Shown piece by piece: positions 33,479-44,384 of a DNA stretch of 64,000 nt. The position numbers and the translations under genes are program-made. Position 1 is the first letter of the stretch. Every line of letters begins with the position of its first letter. The stretch spans positions 310,001 through 374,000 of the forward strand of contig CAXATO010000001.1 in the NCBI GenBank assembly GCA_963972255.1. Direction: 5' to 3'. The DNA is from UBA1479 sp002706405. GTDB taxonomy: Bacteria > Pseudomonadota > Alphaproteobacteria > Rhodospirillales > Casp-alpha2. The notes beneath the pieces are model-generated. The model had not been told where the DNA came from, made no database searches, and saw only the letters and a program-made list of their open reading frames with translations.

Positions 33479-33888
33479 CCAAGGAACTGAAGTGCCACAA
33501 GGGCATCGGCGACAAGGTGCAGGGCATTGCTCTGGTGGCCGACGACAACTTCTCGGCCCGCTATGACCTGGACAGGAAGAAGGGCGTGTTTTCCCGCCCG
33601 GCCCACAAGCTGTGCGGCGAGTCCTATCACGACAAAATTCTGGTCCTGAACACGTCCAAGGGCGGGGTGGCCTCGGCTTGGATGCTCCACGAAATGAAGT
33701 CGCGGAACATCTGTCCCAAGGCGATCCTGTTCAACACGGCCAACACGATCCTGGCCCAGGGCGCGGCCCTGGCCAACCTGACCATGTGCGACCGCTTCGC
33801 CGACGGCGACGTGACCACGTTGATCAAGACCGGGGACGAGGTCATCGTTGATCCGGAAAACGGTGTGGTGACGGTGTTGAACGGCTAG
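33475..33888 (+). CDS. Aconitase X swivel (small) subunit, DUF126
   Basis: 137 residues. Represents the swivelling domain that closes on the large subunit; conserved elements are LVLNTSKGGVASAWMLHEM and PKAILFNTANTILAQGAALANL. Overlaps the large-subunit stop, so the two are coupled. In some organisms the two are fused; here they are split, as in bacterial type II enzymes. Confidence 0.87.
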   Translation: MTKELKCHKGIGDKVQGIALVADDNFSARYDLDRKKGVFSRPAHKLCGESYHDKILVLNTSKGGVASAWMLHEMKSRNICPKAILFNTANTILAQGAALANLTMCDRFADGDVTTLIKTGDEVIVDPENGVVTVLNG

Positions 33889-33910
33889 GGAAGCCGACCG
33901 AGCGTTGGAG

Positions 33911-33947
33911 CGGGCCTGCTGGCATCTACCCGAACCGGGGGAGGCCG

Positions 33948-33964
<17 letters not shown>
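33911..33964 (+). terminator. Terminator between the aconitase X operon and uvrA
   Basis: CGGGCCTGCTGGC (33911-33923) pairs with GCCGTCAGGCCCG (33944-33956), an 8-bp outer stem, a 2-base mismatch and a 3-bp inner stem, followed by TTTCTTTT. The 3' arm lies within the last codons of the convergent uvrA gene. Confidence 0.5.
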
Positions 33965-36875
<2,911 letters not shown>

Positions 36876-37152
36876 GAGAGTTCCGAATGCCATCCATCAG
36901 GAAGATGGGCGGGAGGGGCCGTTTTCACAAGCGCTCAGTCATATAGGGGCCTGCGTTCGACGTAAAGCATGACTCGCCTGAGAATAACTTCACTAAAATA
37001 GTTCGTGAAAATTCACAAAAAAATTCATTTGGAACAGAATATTGAAAGATTCTACGTGAATTTAAATTTGAACATGAATAAAATGTAAGGGTCAAGCAAG
37101 GAGGCGCCTCCCTTGAAACCGGCAGCGCTGCCACTATCGAACGGAGGCACAG

Positions 37153-37257
37153 ATGACACAGGACGATAAAACGGCTCTCAAATGGACGCTCGCGTTCATG
37201 GCTTTGGTCCTTATCCTTGGTTTCGGTGCCTACGCGGCTGGCTGGCTGACCCAGTAA
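37153..37257 (+). CDS. Tiny single-span membrane protein (34 aa)
   Basis: ATG 37153 follows GGAGG by 7 bases and encodes MTQDDKTALKWTLAFM plus a hydrophobic helix (about residues 11-30, ALVLILGFGAYAAGW) and a short end. A convincing intrinsic terminator follows 39 bases after the stop and the upstream 150 bases are AT-rich, so it looks like a complete one-gene unit between uvrA and ssb. No homologue recognised; too short for standard gene callers. Confidence 0.65.
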   Translation: MTQDDKTALKWTLAFMALVLILGFGAYAAGWLTQ

Positions 37258-37295
37258 TCGCGTAGACGCCATCTGAATCACACCAACGGAACTTG

Positions 37296-37325
37296 CGCCG
37301 GCCCCATCGGGTCGGCGTTTTTTTT
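37296..37325 (+). terminator. Intrinsic terminator of the 34-aa ORF
   Basis: CGCCGGCCC (37296-37304), loop CATC, GGGTCGGCG (37309-37317) with one G-T wobble, followed by eight T residues. Confidence 0.85.
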
Positions 37326-37428
37326 CTGTCCGCCCCGCGGGGGCGGGGTGGCGTCCATGGGCGTTTGCAAATCGGCGCTGGTGATCTAAAAGGGCCGGAT
37401 TGAAACGCGCGGCCGAGGACCCAGCCAT

Positions 37429-37674
37429 ATGCCCAGCGACAGCGACGAGCAATTCGACAAGGCGGACATGATCCTGTCCAACGCTTTGCAGGAATTCATC
37501 AGCGCCGGCGTCAGCCAGGAAGTCTACGGTATGGCGATGCTGGAGATCGGCGTGTTGGCCCTGGTCAAGCTCGACGAGAGCGAAGAGCGCATCGCCGCCC
37601 TGGTTACAGACTTCATCTCCCGGGCGCGCCAGAGCATGCCGCAGGCACCGGCGCCCCGGGCAACAGACACCTAG
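37429..37674 (+). CDS. Small hypothetical protein (81 aa)
   Basis: Soluble, mostly helical and acidic: MPSDSDEQFDKADMILSNALQEF, then GMAMLEIGVLALVKLDESEERIAALVTDFISRAR, and a Pro/Ala tail. No membrane segment or known motif. It lies just before ssb, a position where many alphaproteobacteria have a small gene, which raises the chance that it is real. Confidence 0.65.
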   Translation: MPSDSDEQFDKADMILSNALQEFISAGVSQEVYGMAMLEIGVLALVKLDESEERIAALVTDFISRARQSMPQAPAPRATDT

Positions 37675-37760
37675 CCGCGGCCGGTCGATTCCGGCTAAAG
37701 TCCGCTTTCCTCCCAGGGGGGCGGAACAACCATCACGACACAGCAAGAACGAGGATTCCG

Positions 37761-38255
37761 ATGGCAGGAAGCGTCAATAAAGTCATATTGGTCGGCAATC
37801 TGGGCCGCGACCCCGAGGTCCGGTTTTCCCAGTCCGGCCAAAAGATCGTCAATATGTCCGTCGCCACGTCGGAAACCTGGAAAGACAAGCAATCCGGCGA
37901 GCGCAAGGAAAAGACGGAATGGCACCGGGTGGTGGTGTTCGACGAACGCCTTGCCGATGTCTGTGAGCGATACCTGAAGAAGGGATCCAAGGTCTATCTT
38001 GAGGGCACGCTGCAGACCCGCAAGTGGACCGGCAACGACGGTGTCGAGAAATACACGACCGAGGTCGTTCTGCCCCGCTTCAACGGCGTCATGACCATGT
38101 TGGACGGCCGCGGCGAAGGCGGCGGTGGTGGTGGCGGCGGTGGCGGCTACGGCGGCGCCGACGACAGCGGGTCCAGCTGGGACGGCCCGGGCAACGACAG
38201 TTCAGGGGCAAGTGCGGGCGGCCGGTCCGACTTGGATGACGAAATTCCGTTCTAA
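37761..38255 (+). CDS. ssb: Single-stranded DNA-binding protein
   Basis: 164 residues: an N-terminal OB fold starting MAGSVNKVILVGNLGRDPEVRFSQSGQKIVNMSVATSE, a Gly-rich flexible linker and the acidic tip DLDDEIPF that recruits repair and replication partners. The uvrA-ssb divergent pair is common in this group. Intact and of normal length. Confidence 0.96.
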   Translation: MAGSVNKVILVGNLGRDPEVRFSQSGQKIVNMSVATSETWKDKQSGERKEKTEWHRVVVFDERLADVCERYLKKGSKVYLEGTLQTRKWTGNDGVEKYTTEVVLPRFNGVMTMLDGRGEGGGGGGGGGGYGGADDSGSSWDGPGNDSSGASAGGRSDLDDEIPF

Positions 38256-38346
38256 CGGCCGCTGGAAGCGGGCGGCAATAGCGTGACCGTTGGGGGGGCG
38301 GTCGAGGGGCAAGGCGAGGCGTTGAATGACGACTCAAGGGAGGACC

Positions 38347-40293
38347 ATGGTTCCCCAACGCCAGGGCGTACGATTGCGCTTCGTCTTGGCAATCGTGCTG
38401 ATCGTCGTCGGTTCGGCACCGTCGATTATCCTGGCTACCTGGCTGCATGCCCGCGCCATTGATGTGCAGATCGCCGACGTATCGCAGCGTTCTCTTCTGC
38501 TCGCCAAGACCCTGGCCCGTTTCATTGAAGGCGATCTGAGCGATTTTCAGCACAGTCTGGACGCCTTGACGGGCCATTTTCCCTTGTCCAGCGTGCCTAA
38601 GGCCTTGTTCGCCAGCGCCAACGACCAGGGTGTGACGGCGTTCTGCCTGTTGAGCGGCGCGCGCACCCCTCAGGACGCCATTATCATCTCCGGCACCGCA
38701 TCCTGCCTGCCCAGGGATCAGAACCGCATGTGGCGCGACATCGGGTCGCGATTGCCTGCCTCCGGTGGCGGCGTCGTATTTTCCGAGGTTCTGGTGGACA
38801 GCGACGGCTATCCCTCGGTGTTCGCCGTCAATTTCCGTGCTGGTCTGCCGCTTGCCGCGGCGCGCATGTCGCTTGACCGATTGCGCGATCTGCGGCGCTC
38901 CATCGTGTTCGGCGAAAAGGGGCATGCGGCGATCGTCGATCACCGGGGTAACATCGTGTCCCATCCGCGCCCCGATTGGGAAGCCGCGATCAAGAACATC
39001 GCGGACATAGATCCGGTGGCGCGCATGATGAAAGGCGAATCGGGCATCGCCCGCTTCCATTCGCCGGCGGCCAATCTGCAGATGATCGCCGGCTTTGCGT
39101 CCGTGCCGATGACCGGCTGGGGCGTCATGGTTCCGCAGCCGGAAAGCGAACTGGCATTCCAGGCCGAGGATATCCAGAAAAGCACGCAGATCGCCTTGAT
39201 CGTGGGGATATTGGTCGCCGGCGGGCTTGCCTGGTGGCTGGCGGGATGGCTGACAGCCCCGATCGCGCGGATCGAGGCGGCCTCGCGCCGCCTCGCGGCG
39301 GATGAACCGCCGGGGTCCGTGGATGCCCAGGGGATACTGGTTCCGGCGGAAGTCGTTTCGTTGGCCGCCAACTTCAAGGTCATGGCCGAGCGCATGCAGA
39401 ACCGCACCCAGGAGCGCGAACGTATCGTCGACGACGTCCGCCGGCTGAAGGATGAACTGGAGCAGCGGGTCGCTGATCGCACGCTTGAACTGACCATGGA
39501 GATCAACGAGCGCGATCGCGCGGAGAAGGAGCTGTTGCGCTCCAAGGCCGAGGTCGAATACGCGAACCGCGCCAAGACCGAGTTTCTGGCCCATATGAGC
39601 CATGAGCTGCGCACGCCGCTGAATGCGATCCTGGGCTTTGCCGAGGTGGTGCGCGACATGGAACCGGCCGAGGGGAAGTCGGACCAGATTCGCCAGTACG
39701 TGCAATACATCTACGATTCCGGCAGTCACCTGCTGACCCTGATCAACGATCTGCTGGACATTTCCCGGATCGAGGTCGGTGCCATGGCACTTGAGGTTCA
39801 GCCCATCGACCTGCGCGAGGCCGTCGAAAGCTGCGCGACCATCGTTTCCGAGCGGGCGTCGAAGGCCGGATTGAAGATGGCTTCGGACCTGCCGGACGAA
39901 CTCGGCGAAATCGAGGCCGACCCCACCCGCTTGCGCCAGATCCTGCTGAACCTCTTGATCAACGCCGTCAAGTTCACGCCCAAAGGCGGGACGATCCGCC
40001 TTCAGGCGCGCCGTCTGCAGGACGGAGCGGCCGAATTCATCGTCAGCGACACGGGCATCGGCATCGCGCCGGAGGACATGTCACGCATCATGGAACCGTT
40101 CAGCCAGGCGCGGCACAGCCAGGTGTCGAACAACGAGGGGACGGGGCTGGGGCTGCCCCTGGCCAAGGCCTTTGCCGAGCTGCACGGCGGCACCCTGCGG
40201 GTGGAAAGCAGCCTCGGCAAAGGAACCTCGGTGAGGGTCAATCTCCCGGCTACGCCGCCGCCTCAGGAAGAGGCTGCTAATGTATTGAATTAA
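38347..40293 (+). CDS. Membrane sensor histidine kinase with extracytoplasmic sensory domain
   Basis: 648 residues. A first membrane helix (about 8-30) is followed by a PDC/dCache-like periplasmic domain of about 230 residues, a second helix near residues 280-302, a HAMP-like linker (LTAPIARIEAASRRL), a coiled coil, HisKA with FLAHMSHELRTPLNAILGF (phospho-acceptor His419) and an HATPase domain with N box LLNLLINAVKF, SDTGIGI and GTGLGLPL. ATG 38347 has GGGAGGACC directly upstream and is preferred over ATG 38326. No response regulator lies next to it. Confidence 0.9.
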   Translation: MVPQRQGVRLRFVLAIVLIVVGSAPSIILATWLHARAIDVQIADVSQRSLLLAKTLARFIEGDLSDFQHSLDALTGHFPLSSVPKALFASANDQGVTAFCLLSGARTPQDAIIISGTASCLPRDQNRMWRDIGSRLPASGGGVVFSEVLVDSDGYPSVFAVNFRAGLPLAAARMSLDRLRDLRRSIVFGEKGHAAIVDHRGNIVSHPRPDWEAAIKNIADIDPVARMMKGESGIARFHSPAANLQMIAGFASVPMTGWGVMVPQPESELAFQAEDIQKSTQIALIVGILVAGGLAWWLAGWLTAPIARIEAASRRLAADEPPGSVDAQGILVPAEVVSLAANFKVMAERMQNRTQERERIVDDVRRLKDELEQRVADRTLELTMEINERDRAEKELLRSKAEVEYANRAKTEFLAHMSHELRTPLNAILGFAEVVRDMEPAEGKSDQIRQYVQYIYDSGSHLLTLINDLLDISRIEVGAMALEVQPIDLREAVESCATIVSERASKAGLKMASDLPDELGEIEADPTRLRQILLNLLINAVKFTPKGGTIRLQARRLQDGAAEFIVSDTGIGIAPEDMSRIMEPFSQARHSQVSNNEGTGLGLPLAKAFAELHGGTLRVESSLGKGTSVRVNLPATPPPQEEAANVLN

Positions 40294-40340
40294 AATAGAA
40301 AATTAATCAGCAAAACAGGCCGATTCCGAGCCTGAGCGAG

Positions 40341-40369
40341 TTGTTCCCGACGGGCTGATCTGCTAGAAT
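40341..40369 (+). promoter_or_regulatory. Candidate sigma-70 promoter for gyrA
   Basis: TTGTTC (40341-40346) and TAGAAT (40364-40369) with a 17-base spacer, 76 bases before the gyrA TTG start and outside any coding region. Confidence 0.5.
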
Positions 40370-40445
40370 TACAGCCATGTTGTCCGGAACCAGGCGCGCG
40401 GACCAATGCGGCCTGTAATTATCTGAAAAATCAGGAAAAACCTCT

Positions 40446-43307
40446 TTGACACCCCCCGACGATCTGCCGCCAGACGGCGCTGAGCCGCTGCCGCCCGATT
40501 CGGACGTTTCTCTCGTCGCCATCGAAGACGAAATGCGTTCGTCCTATTTGGATTACGCCATGAGCGTGATCGTCAGCCGGGCGCTGCCGGATGTGCGCGA
40601 CGGGCTGAAGCCGGTGCAGCGTCGCATTCTCTATGCGATGAAGGAAAACGGCTACGAGGCCGGCAAGCCGTACCGTAAATCGGCGCGTATCGTCGGTGAC
40701 GTCATGGGTAAATATCACCCCCATGGCGATCAGGCGATCTATGACGCCATGGTGCGCCTGGCGCAGAATTTCTCAATGCGTCTGCCGTTGGTGGACGGGC
40801 AGGGCAACTACGGATCCATGGACGGCGACCGGGCCGCCGCCATGCGATACACGGAGGCGCGCCTGGCGCGCTCCGCCCATGCGCTGCTGGAGGATATCGA
40901 CCGGGAAACGGTGGATTTCCAGCCCAACTACGACGAATCGTCGCGCGAGCCGGTGGTGCTGCCGGCGGGCTTCCCGAACCTTCTGGTCAATGGTGCCGCG
41001 GGTATCGCCGTCGGCATGGCGACCAATATTCCGCCCCATAACCTGGGCGAGGTTATCTCCGCCTGCTGCGCCTATATCGACAATCCGGACATCACCATTG
41101 ACGAGTTGATCGCCAATCACGTGCAAGGCCCCGATTTCCCGACCGGCGCGCAGATTCTGGGCAAGCAGGGGATCATATCGGCCTATCACACGGGGCGCGG
41201 TTCCGTGGTCGTGCGAGGCAAGACCTCGATCGAGGAAATCCGCAAGGACCGCTTCGCCATCATCGTCCATGAGGTTCCCTATCAGGTGAACAAGGCGCGC
41301 ATGATCGAGATCATGGCCGACGCCGTGCGCGACAAGAAGATCGAGGGTATTTCCGACCTGCGCGACGAATCCGATCGCGACGGCGTGCGCGTGGTCGTCG
41401 AGATCAAGCGCGACGCCGAGCCCGAGGTCGTGCTGGCGCAATTGTTCCGCTTCACGCCGCTGCAGACGTCGTTCGGCGTCAACATGCTGGCGCTTGACGG
41501 CGGCCGGCCCAAGATGATGAACCTGAAGGACATCATCGCTGCCTTCGTCGCCTTCCGCGAAGAGGTCATTCGCCGGCGCACGATCTTTGAATTGGCGAAG
41601 GCGCGGGAGCGGGCCCATGTGTTGGCCGGTCTGGCCGTTGCCGTGGTCAACATCGATGACGTGATCGCCCTGATTCGCGGCGCCAAGGATCCGCAGACCG
41701 CGCGCGAGGAACTGATGGCGCGTGACTGGCCGGCGCAAGACATCGAACCCATGATCCGCCTGCTCGACGAGCCGGGCCGGGCCGTGGTCGACGGTATCTA
41801 TAAGCTGTCCGAAGAACAGGCCCGCGCCATTCTGGAATTGCGCCTGCACCGCCTGACCGGGCTGGAACGGGACAAGATCGGCGGCGACCTGGAAGAACTT
41901 TGCGAGCAGATCCGCCACTATCTGGAGCTGCTGGCCTCGCGCGAGATGCTGTTCAAGCTGCTGCGCGACGAACTGGTCGAAATGGGTGAAAAATTCGCCG
42001 ATCCTCGCCGCACGACCCTGGAAGAATACGAATTCGAACACGACATCGAAGACCTGATCCAGCGCGAGGACATGGTCGTGACCGTGACCAACGCGGGCTA
42101 TGTGAAGCGCGTGCCGTTGTCGACCTACCGCGCCCAGCGTCGCGGCGGCAAGGGGCGGTCCGGCATGGCGACCCGCGACGAGGATTTCGTCAGCCAGGTG
42201 TTCGTGGCGAACACGCATACTCCCATGCTGTTCTTCTCCTCCGCCGGCATGGTCTACAAGATGAAGGTCTACCGTCTGCCCGTCGGCACGCCGCAGGCGC
42301 GCGGCAAGGCGTTCATCAATCTGCTGCCGCTGAAAGAAGGCGAGACGATCTCCACCGTCATGCCGCTGCCCGAGGACGAGGAAACCTGGGGCGATCAGTT
42401 CGTGATGTTCGCCACGGCCTCCGGTTATGTGCGGCGCAACGCGCTCAGCGATTTCACGGATGTGCGGTCCAACGGTAAGATCGCCATGAAGTTCGAAGGC
42501 GACTATGCGGACGACAAGCTGGTCCGTGTGCGTGTCTGTACCGAGGACGACGACATTCTATTGTCGGCCGCCGGCGGCAAGTGCATCCGCTTCCCTGTGT
42601 CCGCCGTTCGGGTGTTTTCCGGTCGGTCGTCCCACGGCGTGCGCGGCATGCGGCTGCCCAAGGGCGACGAACTGATCGCGCTGTCCGTGGTGCGCCATGT
42701 GAAGGTCGAAACGGACGATCGCGACGCCTATCTGCAGGCGCGCAATGCGGCCCGCCGCCTGGTGTCCGGCGATTATTCCGAGCGCCCCGAGGACAAGGCG
42801 CGCGATGAGGAACTGGCCGCCCGCCTGCAGGAACCCAAGTTCGCTGAAATGGTCGAGAACGAGCAGTTCATCCTGACCCTGACCGACGATGGCTACGGCA
42901 AGCGCACGTCGGCCTACGAATACCGGATTTCCGGGCGTGGCGGGCAGGGCGTCGGCAACATCAATGTCGAGCGTGCGGGCAAGCCCGACGCCCGCGTGGT
43001 CGCGGCCTTCGGCGTGCTCGACGAAGACCAGCTTGTGATGGTGTCCAACGGTGGCCAGATCATCCGCGTGCCCGTGGACGGCATCTCCATCTATAGCCGG
43101 TCATCGCGCGGGGTGCGGGTATTCAACACGGCGGAAGACGAACACGTGGTTTCCGTGTCGCGCCTGCGCGACGTGCAGGACGACGGCGAAGAATTGGACG
43201 AGGACGAGGACGGAGAAGGCGGTGCCGAAACCGCCGATGCGCCGGCCCCGGACGCGGCTGAGGCTTCCGGCGATGCTGCGGAGAAATCCGAAGGGGAGGA
43301 CTCCTGA
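40446..43307 (+). CDS. gyrA: DNA gyrase subunit A
   Basis: 953 residues. Catalytic Tyr135 lies in AAMRYTEARL, and SSYLDYAMSVIVSRALPDVRDGLKPVQRRILY precedes it. The C-terminal beta-pinwheel contains the QRRGGKG GyrA box, separating it from ParC. The start is TTG 40446 with AGGAAAA upstream. The residue equivalent to E. coli Ser83 is Gln96 (HGDQAIYD), with the Asp87 equivalent kept. The C-terminal about 45 residues form an acidic tail longer than in E. coli. The stop overlaps coaD (TGATG). Confidence 0.97.
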   Translation: MTPPDDLPPDGAEPLPPDSDVSLVAIEDEMRSSYLDYAMSVIVSRALPDVRDGLKPVQRRILYAMKENGYEAGKPYRKSARIVGDVMGKYHPHGDQAIYDAMVRLAQNFSMRLPLVDGQGNYGSMDGDRAAAMRYTEARLARSAHALLEDIDRETVDFQPNYDESSREPVVLPAGFPNLLVNGAAGIAVGMATNIPPHNLGEVISACCAYIDNPDITIDELIANHVQGPDFPTGAQILGKQGIISAYHTGRGSVVVRGKTSIEEIRKDRFAIIVHEVPYQVNKARMIEIMADAVRDKKIEGISDLRDESDRDGVRVVVEIKRDAEPEVVLAQLFRFTPLQTSFGVNMLALDGGRPKMMNLKDIIAAFVAFREEVIRRRTIFELAKARERAHVLAGLAVAVVNIDDVIALIRGAKDPQTAREELMARDWPAQDIEPMIRLLDEPGRAVVDGIYKLSEEQARAILELRLHRLTGLERDKIGGDLEELCEQIRHYLELLASREMLFKLLRDELVEMGEKFADPRRTTLEEYEFEHDIEDLIQREDMVVTVTNAGYVKRVPLSTYRAQRRGGKGRSGMATRDEDFVSQVFVANTHTPMLFFSSAGMVYKMKVYRLPVGTPQARGKAFINLLPLKEGETISTVMPLPEDEETWGDQFVMFATASGYVRRNALSDFTDVRSNGKIAMKFEGDYADDKLVRVRVCTEDDDILLSAAGGKCIRFPVSAVRVFSGRSSHGVRGMRLPKGDELIALSVVRHVKVETDDRDAYLQARNAARRLVSGDYSERPEDKARDEELAARLQEPKFAEMVENEQFILTLTDDGYGKRTSAYEYRISGRGGQGVGNINVERAGKPDARVVAAFGVLDEDQLVMVSNGGQIIRVPVDGISIYSRSSRGVRVFNTAEDEHVVSVSRLRDVQDDGEELDEDEDGEGGAETADAPAPDAAEASGDAAEKSEGEDS

Positions 43308-43825
43308 TGTCCGGTCATCGCGGCGTTTATCCCGGCACCTTTGATCCGGTGACCAAGGGGCATATGGACATCATCACGCGGGGTGCCAGGGTGGTCGACG
43401 AATTGGTCGTCGCCGTCGCGGTCAACGCGGGCAAGGGGCCTCTGTTCACGCTCGAGGAACGGGTCGAGATGCTCGAAGCCGAGATCGCGGCCCTCGACCC
43501 CGGGATCGCGGCCCGGGTCGAAGTCAAACCCTTCGACAATCTGCTCATGGAATTCGTCGGCCAGGTCGGGGCATCGCTCATCGTTCGCGGCCTGCGTGCC
43601 GTGTCCGACTTCGAGTACGAATTCCAGATGGCCGGCATGAACGCTCGTCTCAATCCCAAGGTGGAAACCGTGTTCCTCATGGCGTCGGAACGTCATCAGT
43701 TCATCTCGTCCCGTTTCGTCAAGGAAATCGGCTCTTTGGGCGGCGATGTCGGTCATTTCGTCTCGCCCGCGGTGAAGGAACGCCTGATGGTGCGCTTTGC
43801 CGAACGCAAGAACGCGGCTGATTGA
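43307..43825 (+). CDS. coaD: Phosphopantetheine adenylyltransferase
   Basis: Penultimate enzyme of coenzyme A synthesis, 172 residues. Nucleotidyltransferase motif YPGTFDPVTKGHMDII (TxGH) and the C-terminal ERHQFISSRFVKEI signature are intact. Its ATG overlaps the gyrA stop by one base, so translation is coupled. Confidence 0.96.
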   Translation: MSGHRGVYPGTFDPVTKGHMDIITRGARVVDELVVAVAVNAGKGPLFTLEERVEMLEAEIAALDPGIAARVEVKPFDNLLMEFVGQVGASLIVRGLRAVSDFEYEFQMAGMNARLNPKVETVFLMASERHQFISSRFVKEIGSLGGDVGHFVSPAVKERLMVRFAERKNAAD

Positions 43826-43958
43826 TCTCCGACATCTTTGGCCCGGAGGGCGAAAACCTTTAAAAATGCGGTTTCGGGCGTTGACCTTGCGGCCTTTGGC
43901 CCGTAATTTCCCGCCTGCCTTGCCGGGCACCGCCCCGCGGGGCCCCGGACACCACTAT

Positions 43959-44034
43959 GCGCGCTTAGCTCAGTTGGTAGAGCAACTGACTTTTAATCAG
44001 TAGGTCGCAGGTTCGATCCCTGCAGCGCGTACCA
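43959..44034 (+). tRNA. tRNA-Lys (anticodon TTT)
   Basis: Complete 76-base cloverleaf with encoded CCA. D arm AGCTCAGTTGGTAGAGC, anticodon stem ACTGA/TCAGT with loop CTTTTAA (anticodon TTT), T arm GCAGG-TTCGATC-CCTGC, and acceptor stem GCGCGCT/AGCGCGT with a G-T pair at the end. Followed by an intrinsic terminator. Confidence 0.95.
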
Positions 44035-44041
44035 ATTTAAG

Positions 44042-44075
44042 CCCCTGGAAACAATAGCGTTTTCAGGGGTTTTTC
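44042..44075 (+). terminator. Intrinsic terminator of the tRNA-Lys gene
   Basis: CCCCTGGAAAC (44042-44052), loop AATAGC, GTTTTCAGGGG (44059-44069) with one wobble pair, then TTTTTCTTT. Confidence 0.85.
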
Positions 44076-44117
44076 TTTGCCAAAAGAACCGCCAGTAATA
44101 CTTGCTGTGGCAATATT

Positions 44118-44187
44118 GCGCCACAGGTCAAAAAGGTAGAGAGGTGCCCTTTTTGTAGGTCACAGGTTCGATCCCTGCAGCGCGACC
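44118..44187 (+). pseudogene. Decayed second copy of tRNA-Lys
   Basis: The segment 44156-44184 matches 44001-44029 of the intact tRNA at 28 of 29 bases (T arm, 3' acceptor strand). Upstream, GCGC and GGTAGAG align at the same spacing with the 5' end and D arm, while the anticodon region has lost about 4 bases and has no paired stem (CCTTTTTG). The final GCGCGACC lacks the normal CCA end. It could also be a short integration remnant, but similarity along the whole length favours a pseudogene. Confidence 0.7.
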
Positions 44188-44384
44188 GATCCTCTCCCTG
44201 ACATGCACCGAAATTGATGGCGCGGCTTGAGTTTGGTCAAGTCGCGGCCCATCGGTCTGCGTCATATTGCCATTGGTGGTCGGCTCCGGCCTTTAACTCA
44301 ACCCCGGGAGGCGCCACATGGATGGCAGGGCCGGGACGTGGTCGGTCCTGGCGCCCGTTGTCAGTGCAGGCAAGGAGGTCGAAG
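44185..44384. other. Non-coding spacer ahead of nnrS
   Basis: About 200 bases without a convincing gene between the tRNA remnant and nnrS. It holds the FNR-like palindrome at 44226-44241 and an AAGGAGG ribosome site at 44372; a second GGGAGG at about 44306 precedes an out-of-frame ATG. Nothing else was recognised. Confidence 0.5.
44226..44241. promoter_or_regulatory. FNR/NnrR-like palindrome upstream of nnrS
   Basis: CTTGA-GTTTGG-TCAAG: TTGA-N6-TCAA half-sites as recognised by the CRP/FNR superfamily, 144 bases before the nnrS start. Consistent with control by low oxygen or nitric oxide, which is typical for nnrS. Confidence 0.5.

Noticed and set aside
36876..37152. Possible LexA/SOS box between uvrA and the 34-aa ORF
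   Set aside because: The alphaproteobacterial patterns GTTC-N7-GTTC and GAAC-N7-GAAC were looked for; only partial matches (such as GTTCGTGAAAATTC) are present. The GTGAAAATTCAC dyad at 37005-37016 is noted but not assigned.
43934..43943. CCCCGCGGGG palindrome before tRNA-Lys as a terminator of coaD
   Set aside because: No loop-forming spacer and no T-run; too short to call.
44001..44184. Direct repeat of the tRNA-Lys 3' end as att sites of an integrative element
   Set aside because: Only about 125 bases separate the copies, no integrase is present, and similarity extends to the 5' half, so a tRNA pseudogene is simpler.
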